Shown piece by piece: positions 11,175-21,663 of a DNA stretch of 64,000 nucleotides. A program made the translations under genes and the position numbers. The stretch is from positions 73,675,174 through 73,739,173 of the forward strand of contig NC_080179.1 of assembly GCF_950295315.1 (NCBI RefSeq), read 5' to 3'. Numbering within the stretch: the first letter of the stretch is position 1; each line of letters starts with the position of its first letter. The notes beneath the pieces are model-generated. The model worked only from the letters and a program-made list of their open reading frames with translations. It was not told where the DNA came from and ran no database searches. Source of the DNA: Erinaceus europaeus (taxonomy: Eukaryota; Chordata; Mammalia; Eulipotyphla; Erinaceidae).

Positions 11175-11400
11175 GGGGCCAGGGGGAGGCGCTGCCAGTT
11201 CAGTTCCATGCACATAGCACCAAGCAGAAAGCTGGCACAAGGATCCTGTCAGAGCTGGCCCCCCCACCTCCCATCTGCAGCAGGACGGTTTATGAGCAGT
11301 GAAATAGGTCTGCAGCTGTCTATCTCTCTCTCCCTCTTTCTATCTCCCCCTCCCCTCTCATTTCCCTCTGTCCTATTGAATGGGGGAGGGCAAGATACCA
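11175..11400 (+). mobile_element. diverged SINE-A-like copy in L1 ORF1
   Basis: Recognisable from 'cacaaggatcctgt', 'cacctcccatctgcag' and the CT body. The head is altered ('gggggaggcgctgccagttc') and the tail is replaced by an AG-rich stretch (11430-11495). Boundaries approximate. Confidence 0.6.
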
Positions 11401-11654
11401 AAAGCGTAGGGCAGACACTGACCCCCCCAAAGGGAACAGGGAAGGGGAGGAGAGAGAGGAAGAGCAGAGAGAGGGGAGGAAAAGGAGGAGAGTCCGGGAC
11501 CTTATACAAGCAGCATCACATTTTTCTGCAGGGCATGGAGACCAGAAGAGAATGTAGTGGGAAACTCAAGATTTTAAAAGACAACAGCTGCCAACCACAC
11601 TTTACCCTGCAAGACTATCATTAAAATATGAAGGAGAAATCAAAACAGTACCAG

Positions 11655-11657
<3 letters not shown>

Positions 11658-11686
<29 letters not shown>
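11658..11686 (+). repeat. A run of about 27 nt
   Basis: An internal homopolymer in the old L1, not at an obvious element end. Confidence 0.85.
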
Positions 11687-11867
11687 CTAAAGGAGCTTTC
11701 CATTACCAAACCTGCTTTGCAAGTTACTGGGAAAAAAAAAGTGTCTCAGAGAAAGGAACAAAGAACATTTAACTCTCAACAAAGTGATACACAGTAAAGC
11801 AGACTTAGAAATACCAGTCAGAGAAATATGAGGCAACATTCATGTGTGAAAATGAGGAAGAAATAGA

Positions 11868-12022
11868 GGATGTTCTGGTCAACAATTTATTTGGCTTTAT
11901 ATGTTAACTCTCTTGTCAGCCGCCAGGTTCCAGATGCCAGCAGATGCCGACCAGACTTCCCTGGACAGACAACCCCACCCATGTGTCCTCGAGTTCTGAT
12001 TCCCCAGAGCCCTGCCCCACGA
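11868..12022 (+). mobile_element. 5' portion of the about 450-bp L1-type 3' element
   Basis: 'caacaatttatttggcttta' and 'tgtgtcctcgagttctgatt' match the 38655-38800 copy. The homology stops at 'gccctgccccac' and passes directly into the middle of a SINE-A tRNA head. The remaining 250 bp of the element are absent. Confidence 0.7.
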
Positions 12023-12262
12023 GGCAAAGCAAGGACCCGCATAAGGATCCCGGTTGGAGCCCCCGGCTCCCCACCTGCAGGGGAGTCGCTTCCCAGGCGG
12101 TGAAGCAGGTCTGCAGGTGTCTGTCTTTCTCTCCCCCTCTCTGTCTTCCCCTACTCTCTCCATTTCTCTCTGTCCTAACCAACAACAACGACATCAATAA
12201 TAAATACAACAATAAAACAAGGGCAACAAAAGGGAATAAATAAATAAATAAATAACAAAAAA
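12023..12262 (+). mobile_element. SINE-A 3' part fused to the L1-type element
   Basis: Begins inside the tRNA head at 'gcaaagcaaggacccgcata', so the A box is missing while the B box 'ggttggagccc' is present but mutated. Ends in (AAAT)n. The junction shares only a few bases with both parents ('aaag'). Confidence 0.8.
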
Positions 12263-12266
12263 AAGG

Positions 12267-12500
12267 GAGTCCAGCGGTGGCACAGCGGGTTAAGCACAGG
12301 TGGCGCAAAGTGCAAGGACCAGTGTGAGTTTCCTGGTTCCCACCCCAGCCCCTCACCTGCAGGGGAGTCGCTTCACAGGCGGTGAAGCAGGTCTGCAGGT
12401 GTCTGTCTTTCTCTTCCCCTCCTCTCTCCATTTCTCTCTGTGCTATCCAACAATAATAACAACAAGGGCAACAAAAAGGAATAAATAAATATTTTTAAAA
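12267..12500 (+). mobile_element. SINE-A copy in the tail of the previous SINE
   Basis: Starts directly after the AAAT/A tail of the fused SINE and is full from the head on. The CT body is shortened (lacks one 'ctctctgtcttcccc' unit). No clean TSD seen, so it may have moved with its neighbour. Confidence 0.85.
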
Positions 12501-12795
12501 AAACAGAAAAAGGGAAGTTATATATTGAATTCCATTGTGGTTTCAAATTCAATTCTAAAAGTGAATAATTTCTAAATGAGAGTAAAAAAAAATGTTTAGA
12601 GAGCATTTAGTAAAATCAAATTTGATAAACCTATTTGTCCCGTAAGAGCTAGAAAAGTATAACAAAAGTTAAGTGTGTGGGGGGGGGAGATAATGGGGAA
12701 AAATTGTGGCTTGTAAATAAAAATCTTTATATTTGATTTATCTCTAAATTAAATTTGTAAATTACCCAGCATTAGAAAGCAACATAATAGGCATC
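12501..12795. other. anonymous AT-rich sequence
   Basis: A G run lies at about 12679-12688. Otherwise nothing recognised. Confidence 0.5.
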
Positions 12796-12808
12796 AAAAC
12801 ATTTGAAG

Positions 12809-13094
12809 GGAGTCAGGTGGTGGCCAGAGGGTTAAGCACAGGTGGCGCAAAGCACAAGGACCGGCATAAGGATCCCGGTTCGAGCCCCCGGTTCCCCACC
12901 TGCAGGGGAGTCGCTTCACAGGCGGTGTAGCAGGTCTGCAGTTGTCTGTCTTCTGCCCCCCCCCCGCCCCCGTCTTCCCCTCCTCTCTCCATTTCTCTCT
13001 GTTCTATCCAACAACAGCGATATCAATAACAACAACAATAATTACTACAACAATAAAACAAGGGCAACAAAAGGGAATAAATAAATATTTTTTA
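12809..13094 (+). mobile_element. SINE-A copy
   Basis: 13-bp TSD 'aaaacatttgaag' (12796-12808 and 13095-13107). A C run at about 12957-12966 replaces part of the CT body. Confidence 0.93.
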
Positions 13095-13107
13095 AAAACA
13101 TTTGAAG

Positions 13108-13500
13108 AGATTCCAAATGTAGTTGAGATTTTTGAAATCTTATTAATAAATCTCAATTTGGACTGAAAACTCTATATGTCTGCTTCATAATCAAATCCTT
13201 TGCTAAAAATAAACCTCAAGTATCCATGAATTTAAAAGGTGAAATAATAAGCAATAAGCTAAAAAAAATTTATACTTATTTAGACTCTTTTGAAAAATAT
13301 CCAAACTGGGTGTTCATTTAAATATATGAAGTAACATCACATATTATCTGTAATATCTTCTGAAACTAAGATAGTAAGAAAGAGAAGCCCAGGAAACAAA
13401 AAAAAAAAGAGACAGAGATTGATAATTTTATTACCCACATGGCCCAGGCAGAAGCCTAGTCCCTACCCACTGCACTGAAGGAAGCTTTTGGCACTATTCT
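13108..13500. other. anonymous AT-rich sequence
   Basis: Nothing recognised except a faint SINE-like head near 13440-13490. Confidence 0.45.
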
Positions 13501-13506
13501 CTCCTC

Positions 13507-13582
13507 TGTATCTGTCTATCTATCTATCTACCTACCTATCTTTCTATATCTATCTCTATCTCTCTATCTACCTCTCTCTCTA
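13507..13582 (+). repeat. (TATC)n/(TACC)n degenerate microsatellite
   Basis: Interrupted tetranucleotide units merging into CT repeats. Confidence 0.85.
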
Positions 13583-13904
13583 AAAATTAATAATACTCCA
13601 AAATGTTAAAGTATCACACTTAGATGTTTCAATATTAGATTATCTTAAAGTGATCTCAAACTATATTGTATTATTGACCACTACTAGAAGAGGTGTTGTA
13701 ATGTACTCATTGTCTGTGAACAGCCTACATCAATAAAATGATGTTATTCTTTCCAAATACTGAAAAATTAGTTTATAAGCAAAATATCAAGTGAAAGATG
13801 ACAAATATATCTGGAGTTAACTGGAGTTTCCTGGTCCCCAGGGAAACTTAATGAGTGATATTTTCTTTAACCTCTTTGTACATGCTCAGTTGTCATAATA
13901 TTTA
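13583..13904. other. anonymous AT-rich sequence
   Basis: No feature recognised. Confidence 0.5.
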
Positions 13905-14035
13905 CAAAGTTTTTTTAATTTATGTTAAGAGTAATTTAATAATGGCTTACAAGATCTTGAGATTATAGGAATATAGTTTCACAGAACTCACCATCACGGT
14001 TCTGTGCCCCTCGCCCCTCCAAAACCTTAACAACA
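13905..14035 (-). mobile_element. L1 3' UTR-like fragment, antisense
   Basis: 'agtttcacagaactcaccat' and 'ggttctgtgcccctcgcccc' mirror the 3' element motif also seen at 4500-4560. Confidence 0.45.
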
Positions 14036-14153
14036 ACTTGACACCTTTTTTTCTTTTAAACAAACTCATGTGTTTCAGTGCTCTATACTGCACATATGAC
14101 TAAAACCATCCAGTAGCTGTACTTCACAGGAAAGCAGATCAGTTGATGACAGA

Positions 14154-14204
14154 TGGAAGGAAGGAAGGAAGGAAGGAAGGAAGGAAGGAAGGAAGGAAGG
14201 AAGG
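14154..14204 (+). repeat. (GGAA)n microsatellite
   Basis: About 12 uninterrupted AAGG units, then G-rich sequence. Confidence 0.95.
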
Positions 14205-14950
14205 GGGCAGGGAGGGAGGAAATAAAGATGGGACCAGATATTTAGAACCAACCTGAGGAAAATCAGAATTAATCTTAGAGTAAATTTCATTTAAGAGATG
14301 AGCTATGTATGGTATATCTGTCAACAATTAAAAACTAAGAGCTACATGTTGGTAAAGATGCCCCACATACGCTACTTTAGATACATAAACTATATCAGAA
14401 TGTTGAAATTAGGACAGAAGAGATCATGGGTGGCTCACTTTTTTCTTTTTCTGGTTTGGAGAATAATTGAGATTTGCAAAGCTGATGTGTGTGGCTTGAG
14501 AGGCTGAGAAGCGCCAGCACAGAGCATGGCTGGAAAGGAGGCTAGAAAGGGCACTGGGAACAGTCGAGATACAGTTCACTGCAGGGTTCAAAGTGAGCGT
14601 GGGAACAAACTGACTCCATGCTCTCTTGCACTTAGTAAGTGTATTTTACAAAGCAAAAGGTTTTTAAAAATCATCCAATATAGTAATTAAAAAATAGAAA
14701 CTCTGGTGCATTTCAGCTGTGGCTTAAACAAGTGGGAAGTTTATTAAATCACAGTTATTTCAGGACAGCAAAATAGGAAATGGGGGAAAGATAGCCAGTC
14801 ATGAGGCCTGAGAGCCATGAATCTTTAAGCTCATTTACCAGAGCTCAGCTAGCTACATGTATTCAGGTCCTGGGAAAAGTGGCAAGGTGGTCTGAGGAGA
14901 AGGAGAATGCCCAGGTATTTTTTTAGATACAGGCAAAGACCACAGCACCA
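14205..14950. other. anonymous sequence
   Basis: No repeat core, exon or RNA gene recognised. Confidence 0.45.
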
Positions 14951-14964
14951 CCAAAGCTTCTTTC

Positions 14965-15252
14965 TTTTTTTTTTAAATATTTATTTTATGTATTTATTCT
15001 CTTTTGTTGCCCTTGTTGTTTTATTGTTGTAGTTATTATTGTTGTTGTCGTTGTTGGATAGGACAGAGAGAAATGGAGAGAGGAGGGGAAGACAGAGAGG
15101 AGGAGAGAAAGATAGACACCTGCAGACCTGCTTCACCGCCTGTGAAGCGACTCCCCTGTAGGTGGGGAGCCGGGGTTCCAACCGGGATCCTTATGCCGAT
15201 CCTTGTGCTTTGCGCCACCTGCGCTTAACCCGCTGCACTACAGCCGGACTCC
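14965..15252 (-). mobile_element. SINE-A copy, minus strand
   Basis: 14-bp TSD 'ccaaagcttctttc' (14951-14964 and 15253-15266). Complete from the T-rich tail side to the head 'ctgcactacagccggactcc' in reverse. Confidence 0.94.
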
Positions 15253-15266
15253 CCAAAGCTTCTTTC

Positions 15267-16050
15267 AATGTGGGGGTTAGGGGAGGACAACGCAGGCTTG
15301 AACCTGGGTAGGACACATGGCAAAGCAGTGCAGCAGTCACGTGAGTCATTCCACTGATTACTAGCAGGTTAACTTCAAATATCAGCCTCATTGTGGTCAG
15401 TGCTATAGCTTCCGTGCGTCCATCTAAGAGACTAAAGCTAGGGTCAAAGACCACTTCCATGATATTGAAAGTCTGGTGGTGACATTGTTATAACGTAGAT
15501 GCAAGTCGTACGGAGAACTTAACTCTGATTAATATGTTCAGGATTTTCTTTTCTGTAGCCCACAATTAGTTAAGATTCAAGCCAGCACACTGCCCTTATA
15601 TATAGCATATGCTGCAAATGGCTCTTGGATGACTTTACTGAACAAGTTCATGAAGTTGTTGTAATGTAGTTTATTTGCCAAAAGAGAAAAATAAAGCTTC
15701 TGGAATGCTATTTTAAGGACAGCTCTTTAAAGTGGTTTCATTCCTAGCAAAAAAATCTTTTGCAATGCAACAGCAGCAACATTGAGATAAGGATGAAAAT
15801 ATCATGTGAAAAGTATAAAGATGACTTTGTGGAGCATTTAACAACACGAAACTGTATTTTTGGAAATAGCTCTTTGAAACTTTACTCGGTGGGGATATGA
15901 CCAGATGGTAAGAAACTAGAGGGATATAATTGAGGAGTGTATAAATCATTATGTGATATAGAAGTCAGATGTTATTTACCTGATGCAAGGAGATTATAGC
16001 AAGTCAGATTGCAAAACTATAAGCTAACACAAGTCAAAATTACATTATTG
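15267..16050. other. anonymous sequence
   Basis: No repeat or gene recognised in about 780 bp. Confidence 0.45.
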
Positions 16051-16054
16051 CGGA

Positions 16055-16336
16055 TGGATGGTGGCTCACCCAGTAAAGTACACAAGTTATAAAACGCAAG
16101 GACCCTGGTTCAAGGCCCCAGGCCCCACCTGCAAGGGGGTGAAGCACTACACGTGTCTCTCCTCTCCTTTGCTCGCTTTCTCATGACATCTCTCTGTCTC
16201 TCTCCCTCTACTGAAAGAAGGGCTGAAAGAGGGAAGGAAAGAGAGAAGCAGGGTGGGAGAGAGGGAGGAAAAATGGCCTCCAGGCACCAAGCCCCAGTGA
16301 TAATCCTGGTGGCAAAAACAAACAAAACAAAAACAC
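16055..16336 (+). mobile_element. SINE-B long variant with AG-rich insert and 3' block
   Basis: Head 'ggatggtggctcacccagta', B box 'ggttcaaggcc', CT body, an AG-rich stretch, and the 3' block 'atggcctccaggcaccaagc' to 'ataatcctggtggc'. The tail is (AAAC)n. Confidence 0.75.
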
Positions 16337-16870
16337 TAGATTCTCATTGCAAAAAAGTATTGAATAGGATAAAGAAAGCTAAATGTTTTCTTTTATTATT
16401 TTGCTTTCTTGTCTCTTGGCTATCACCTTATAAATGCTGTCCTCTCTTAATAAATGTAGATGAGTTGCTATTGTTCTGGTAGGTACAATGACTGAGCTGA
16501 AAAGAGAAGACAAGAGCACACAGGTCAATCATGATTCCAAACATGCAAAATAAACATACAAGGTAGGGGCACCAATCTCTGTCTTGATCAAGAAATCAGA
16601 TATAAGCACCTATACGAATTACTTGAAGTGTGCATTTGAAAATGCTTTCAATGAACTGTCACAAAAGATAAGATTGACAGAACATGAAATGAGTAATGCC
16701 AGACCCTGGAAAGGTGGAATCCATAGGTTTTAAGGAAGTCAGTTTTATTGAACTGAATGACAGTTCTGTGGGAAAATTTCAGGCCTTAATAACACCACGA
16801 AATTGTGGGTTCTGTACCTGGTACCACAAGGAAGCACTATGAACGCATCAAAAGCTGCACAGATGGCAGA
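16337..16870. other. anonymous sequence
   Basis: No repeat core or coding signal recognised. Confidence 0.45.
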
Positions 16871-16879
16871 GCAGGCCTT

Positions 16880-17002
16880 CAGTGCCTCTCCTCTCTTCTC
16901 TATCTCCTTTTCTCCTTCTTCTTTGTCATCATCTCCTCCTCCTCCTCCTCCTCTTTCTCCTCTCTCTCTCTCTCTCTCTCTCTCGCTCTCTCTCTCTCTC
17001 AT
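16880..17002 (+). repeat. (TCC)n-(CT)n pyrimidine tract
   Basis: TCC units (about 16937-16955) followed by CT units to 17000. It follows a weak SINE-like head from 16805, so this may be an expanded SINE body. Confidence 0.85.
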
Positions 17003-17189
17003 ATAAAATAATCAAACCAAGGAAGCAGCTTGGAAGCACTGTGCACACACAAGAGCCTCGTTTCATTCCCCAGAGTCACATTTTCTTAAAGTGAACTTTT
17101 TAGATGAATCATTCACCTACAATAATGCTTACAGATTTAAGAATCCCCACTACAGTCGAAATAAAGAAGATTTCTGTTTTTGCAGATGA

Positions 17190-17440
17190 TGCCCTCACCG
17201 CTCACTCGCCCACTCCAAGCCATCACTGATCTGATGACTCTCACAGAAGTGGGACCGTGCAGTGTATGTAGACCCTTGTGAACTAGCTTCTCTCACTCGG
17301 TATAACATTGTAACATCCATGTTGTTGCAATAGATGGGAGTTTCTTTTTTTTTTTCTTCTGAGTTTATTTCTCCTACATAAATGTAACACATTTTGATCC
17401 ATTCTATTGTTGAAGGATATTTATGTTGTTCTCAGTTAAA
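17190..17440 (-). mobile_element. L1 3' fragment, antisense
   Basis: 'aacatccatgttgttgcaat' and 'tttgatccattctattgttg' are reverse L1 ORF2/3' UTR motifs. Diverged. Confidence 0.5.
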
Positions 17441-17455
17441 AAAGAAAAAAAATAG

Positions 17456-17731
17456 GGAGCCAGGCGGTGGCACAGTGGGTTAAGTGCACATGGCAGAAAA
17501 CGCACCAACCGCATCAGGATCCCGGTTCGAGGCCCCGGCTCCCCACCTGCAGGGAAGTCACTTCACAGGCGGTGAAGCAGGTCTGCAAGTGTCTGTCTTT
17601 CTCTCCCCCTCCTCTCTCCATTTCTCTCTGTCCCACCCAACAACAATGACAGCAATAACAACAACGATGATAAACAACAAGGGCAACAAAAGGGAAAAAA
17701 TTTTTTAAATAAAGTTTCTAAAAAAAAAAAA
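17456..17731 (+). mobile_element. SINE-A copy with (TA)n after its tail
   Basis: Head 'gggagccaggcggtggcaca', B box 'ggttcgaggcc', a shortened CT body, then an A run leading into a short (TA)n at about 17732-17750. Confidence 0.88.
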
Positions 17732-17750
17732 ATATATATATATATATATA

Positions 17751-18124
17751 CATGTAAAGCTTCCATGAATATTTACATGTAAATGTGGCTATAGACATAT
17801 GTGTTCATTTCTCTTGAGTTAATGTGTAGAACTAAAATTACTTGATCACCTACATAGAATTTTCCCACAAGAAATGAAAACATATGTCCACCCACACACA
17901 AAATTATTTTTCTTCATGCCAATGTTCATAGCAGTTAATATTTACTTATGTTTATTTTATCTATTATTTATTTATATTTTAAGACTCTCCTTTGCGCTGG
18001 AGCTTGATATGAAATGTTAATGTATCAGATATTGTCTTTCCTACTTAAGGGGTCCATGAGTCTACTAACAAGTGTCCTGTGAGCTAGTTGTTTCCAGGGA
18101 AAACCATGAGGCAGATATGATAGA
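17751..18124. other. anonymous AT-rich sequence, possibly L1-derived
   Basis: A few words such as 'gccaatgttcatagcag' recall antisense L1, but I cannot support a clear call. Confidence 0.3.
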
Positions 18125-18137
18125 AAGATAATTTAGG

Positions 18138-18428
18138 GGGAGTCGGGCTGTAGCTCAGCGGGTTAAGCGCAGGTGGCGCAAAGCACAAGGACCGGCATAA
18201 GGATCCCGGTTCGAGCCCCCGGCTCCCCACCTGCAGGGGAGTCACTTCACAGGCGGTGAAGCAGGTCTGCAGGTGTCTGTCTCTCTCTCCTCCTCTCTGT
18301 CTTCCCCTCCTCTCTCCATTTCTCTCTGTCCTATCCAACAATGACGACGACAACAACAATAATAACTACAACAATAAGACAACAAAGGCAACAAAAGGGA
18401 ATAAATAAAATAAAATAAAATAAAATAA
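18138..18428 (+). mobile_element. SINE-A copy
   Basis: 13-bp TSD 'aagataatttagg' (18125-18137 and 18429-18441). Head and both promoter boxes well preserved. The (AAAAT)n tail is expanded. Confidence 0.94.
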
Positions 18429-18450
18429 AAGATAATTTAGGATCTCTTAA

Positions 18451-18453
<3 letters not shown>

Positions 18454-18482
<29 letters not shown>
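18454..18482 (+). repeat. (GT)n microsatellite
   Basis: About 14 pure units. Confidence 0.95.
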
Positions 18483-18485
<3 letters not shown>

Positions 18486-18635
18486 TTTAAGTATTAGCCC
18501 AGGTTCTTAGATATAAAAGCCTAGCTTGTATCTGGAATGGAAGGGAATGGCAGAAATCCTAAGCTACTGTTACTCCCTGCCGTGGCAAAATATTGTGCAT
18601 AAACAGCAGTATATTCAATATCTACTTCTTTTATA

Positions 18636-18835
18636 TTATTATTATTTATTTTGGATAGAAACAAGAAGACACTGAGAGGGAGGGGGAAGAGAGACAGAGA
18701 GATCTGTAGCACAACTTCACTGCTCAGGAAGCTTCTTCTCACAAGTAGGGACTGGGGGCTTGAACCAAGGTCCTTACTCGGGCCTGGTAAATTATGTACT
18801 CTAATGGGTTAGAGTGCACCACTGCCCACACTTCA
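18636..18835 (-). mobile_element. SINE-B-like copy, minus strand
   Basis: AG-rich body, then 'gggggcttgaaccaaggtcc' (B box in reverse) and 'gtgcaccactgccca' (head in reverse). Confidence 0.7.
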
Positions 18836-19147
18836 GTGTCTACTTCTCACCGGGTGGCAGCAAAAATAACAGCAATAGATCCAGGCTAACTTTGAGTCCC
18901 GAGGCAAACGTGGGAGTACCTGGGAAAGAGACTAGCCAATAAGGACAGATCAGCCTAGGACAGGGGGAGTCTCCCAGAAGTTAGCGGAGTCACAAAAAAG
19001 ACGTGGAGAAAGGGACCTGGTCAGAGCATCACAACTTGGAAAGCCTCCAAGATAACTAGAGAAAAACGCCCCTTTTATAGGAAACCAATATCTGTTGAGT
19101 AAGCTTTTGAAGGGTCTCTTTATTATGAGGGCATAAATATTATATTT
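18836..19147. other. anonymous sequence, relatively GC-rich
   Basis: Could be remnant L1 5' UTR by composition, but no diagnostic motif was found. Confidence 0.35.
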
Positions 19148-19305
19148 GCTAGCCTGGAAAATAGCTCACATATTTGTCACTGGGCATGACCCAAGTTCAA
19201 GTTCAGTCTGCACCTCACAGAGGAAAGCTCCAATAGAGTCTGTTTCCATCTCTGTCTCTCTATGTGAAAAAGCCTTCCTGAAGCAGTGAGGCCCCAGTGA
19301 TGACC
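19148..19305 (+). mobile_element. diverged tRNA SINE (SINE-D-like)
   Basis: 'gaaaatagctcacatatttg', a B-box-like 'agttcaagttc', a CT-rich stretch and 'gaggccccagtgatgacc' give the usual SINE order. Old copy. Confidence 0.5.
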
Positions 19306-19384
19306 AAAATATATTAACATATACAATTGCTCTCATTTTGTTGCCACTGATTCAGAATCACAATGGAAAAGGGTGTTTGGAGTT

Positions 19385-19668
19385 TTGTTTGTTTGTTTGT
19401 CTGTTTGTTTATTCCTTTTGTTGCCTTTGTTGTTTCATTGTTGTAGTTGTTATTGTTGTCATCGTTGTTGGATAGAACAAAGAGAAATGGAGAGAGGAGA
19501 GGAAGACAGAGAGGGGGAGAAAAAAGACAGACACTTGAAGTCCTGCTTCACCGCTTGTGAAGCGACTCCCCTGCAGGTAGGAAGCCGGGGGCTTGAACCA
19601 GGATTCTTATGCCGGTCCTTGCGCTTTGCGCCACCTGCACTTAACCCACTGCGCTACTGTTGGACTCC
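19385..19668 (-). mobile_element. SINE-A copy, minus strand
   Basis: (GTTT)n tail side on the left, head 'ctactgttggactccct' on the right. Full length. Confidence 0.9.
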
Positions 19669-19680
19669 CTGTTTTGTTTT

Positions 19681-20450
19681 GTTTTAACTCAAATAACTAA
19701 TGTGTTTGGAGTTTATAATACACAGCCTTACAGATAACAACTTAAAACTAATCAACCCAGGACATAAAGTAATTCTGCTTAATCCATTTAGCTTTGGTAA
19801 TGCTCTGAAAATTAGTGGTAAAACTCAGCAATACAAATTTGAATAATTATATGAAGCCGAACCTATTAGTCTAAAAGATTATTTCCTTTTTTTCTATACA
19901 CCTTATTGCATTATTAAATATGTTAGGATTGTCTACTTGTCACTGGCATTAATAATTCTTCTGGAAAAGTCCAGATTTTTTCTCCTGTCTTACTTAGTCC
20001 CAGGAGATCTTCCACATTTCTCAATTAAGTAATTCGACTATAATGATCACTGATTATTTGAGTGGAATTAAAAGTGTTGGAAGACAGATGCTACAGTTAT
20101 AAATTTTGAGTAGGTCTGAACCATGCTATTATACCCACAAGGTAACTGAGAATAAGAAACCCATTCTCAGATATATCTGAACTGGGACACTGAATTATAG
20201 ATGTGGAACAGTAAAAGAACAGGGGTCTGTCTTTCCTTCTTTTAGCAGGTGTAACTTATCTGTAATTTTGGCTTTCCCCCTGTCATATGAACATCAGCAG
20301 GCCTTCCAATGCTAGCGTCTCCTCTGTAAGTGTAATTGGTACATTTAAAATGATACTCTAATAATTAGCTGTTGTAAGAATTTGCAGCCATGGGATTTTC
20401 TGACTCTTTGGTTTGAGAACTGGCCAGAAATGTTCATTTAAACAAAGCAC
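19681..20450. other. anonymous AT-rich sequence
   Basis: No repeat or gene recognised. Confidence 0.45.
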
Positions 20451-20454
20451 CTGA

Positions 20455-20742
20455 GTATATGGGCTGTGGCACACCGGTTGAACCCTCACAATGCCATGCA
20501 CAGGGACTTGGGTTCAAGCCACTAGTACCTACCTGCAGGGGTGTGAGGAGGGGAAAGTTTGACAAGCAGTAAAGCATTGCTACACATCTCTCTTCTCCTT
20601 CTCCTTCTTCTCCTCTTTCTCCTCCTTCTCTTCTCTCTCTCTCTCACTTCCCCCTCTCACTTCTCCCTCTCTCTCCCCTTCTCTATCTTCCCCTCCTCTC
20701 TCAGTTTCTATCCTATCTAATAAAATAAATAAATCTTTTGTA
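20455..20742 (+). mobile_element. SINE-B variant with expanded pyrimidine body
   Basis: Head 'gggctgtggcacaccggttg', B box 'ggttcaagcca', and a CTT/CTCC-rich body of about 120 bp. Flanked by 'aaagcacct' on both sides (TSD). Confidence 0.8.
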
Positions 20743-20919
20743 AAGCACCTTCTTCTTTTCAGTTGCTGCCAGGACCAATCATCTACAGATTTTATCAATT
20801 ATATTTGCACTTGATGAAAACTTATCCACATAAATTTATCATTCACTTACTTACATAGTTCCCTGAATCTTCATTCTCATAGCAATAAGTAAAAATGATT
20901 GTACCATTGTTGGGTAGTA

Positions 20920-21407
20920 TGCCAGCTCCCCCGGCTTAAAGCCTCTGTCTCTAATCCTGCTTAACTAAGCACCGCCATGCCTGCAGGGCTTTGGTTTAAT
21001 CCCACTTAAAACTGGGGTCTATTTACATAATCACTGTTAACTAAGCACCGCCCTGCCTGCAGGGCATTGGTTTAATCCCCACTGGTTCACGATATCTTTT
21101 TGCTCCGCCCCCTCTCGTAGTCACCCTGATTTCCACCAGTCTCTTTTCGCTCCACCCTCTCTACGTCACATCCTGTTTCCACCCTACTTGGCGAGTATAT
21201 ATACAGCTGCTCTTCTGTTTGAACACACTTGGGATTGCCTTCTGGCTCCGAGAGTCCCAGAGTCTCCTGAGACACTAGCTATGCACGCTAGCTATGCACG
21301 AGTTCCTGATCCCTCTCCCACACAGCAGCCTAGATTGGCTCCAGTCAAGTTCTCTCCAACCCAAAGAGCACTTGCTTGGGAAGAAGCACCCTCAGGCTAT
21401 CCCGGCA
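20920..21407 (+). mobile_element. solo LTR of an endogenous retrovirus (LTR-1)
   Basis: Terminal inverted bases TGCC...GGCA and a 5-bp imperfect TSD (TAGTA/TACTA). The promoter half has duplicated blocks: 20961-21003 with 21037-21079, and about 21097-21136 with about 21146-21183. A GC box 'ccgccccct', a CRE-like 'acgtcaca' and a TATA box 'tatatata' at 21196-21203 are visible. No AATAAA was found. The 3' part (about 21330-21407) matches the end of LTR-2. No retroviral coding sequence is attached. Confidence 0.75.
21196..21203 (+). promoter_or_regulatory. TATA box of LTR-1
   Basis: 'gagtatatatacag' places a transcription start at about 21225-21232. Sequence from that point resembles the start of the retrocopy at 45427. 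Confidence 0.6.
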
Positions 21408-21569
21408 TACTATGATCATTTCAAGCTGTTTACTAAACATCACAAAATCCCTTGTATTTAATGTGAACAATAAGCTTCTTGACTTCCTAAACAAATCCCC
21501 ACCTTTACTAAAAGTACACACTAGATTAGCACTGTGACTTTGAGTTTTTAAGCAGAGTTCCTCTTTCTT
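21408..21569. other. anonymous spacer between LTR-1 and the SINE hosting LTR-2
   Basis: AT-rich. Nothing recognised. Confidence 0.5.
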
Positions 21570-21663
21570 CTTTTTTTTTAAGGACTGGGATTTTGAACAT
21601 ACACAATTTCACAACTCCAGGCCACTGGACAGAGAGGCAGAGAAAGGAAACGATATCACAACA

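Larger units (their letters stand above)
9600..11868 (+). mobile_element. old L1: 5' UTR end plus ORF1, broken by three SINEs
   Basis: The 5' UTR end is marked by 'gccacctgctggccaacaac' (compare 'tcgcctgctggttaaataa' at 46905). ORF1-like sequence follows from about 9960. After the first SINE comes the RNA-binding domain start ('cagaattataggggtctcag', Ile-Ile-Gly-Val). Further segments resume at 10711, 11129 and about 11500 ('ttaaaatatgaaggagaaat'). All frames are broken by stops and indels, so no ORF1 protein can be made. Confidence 0.75.
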
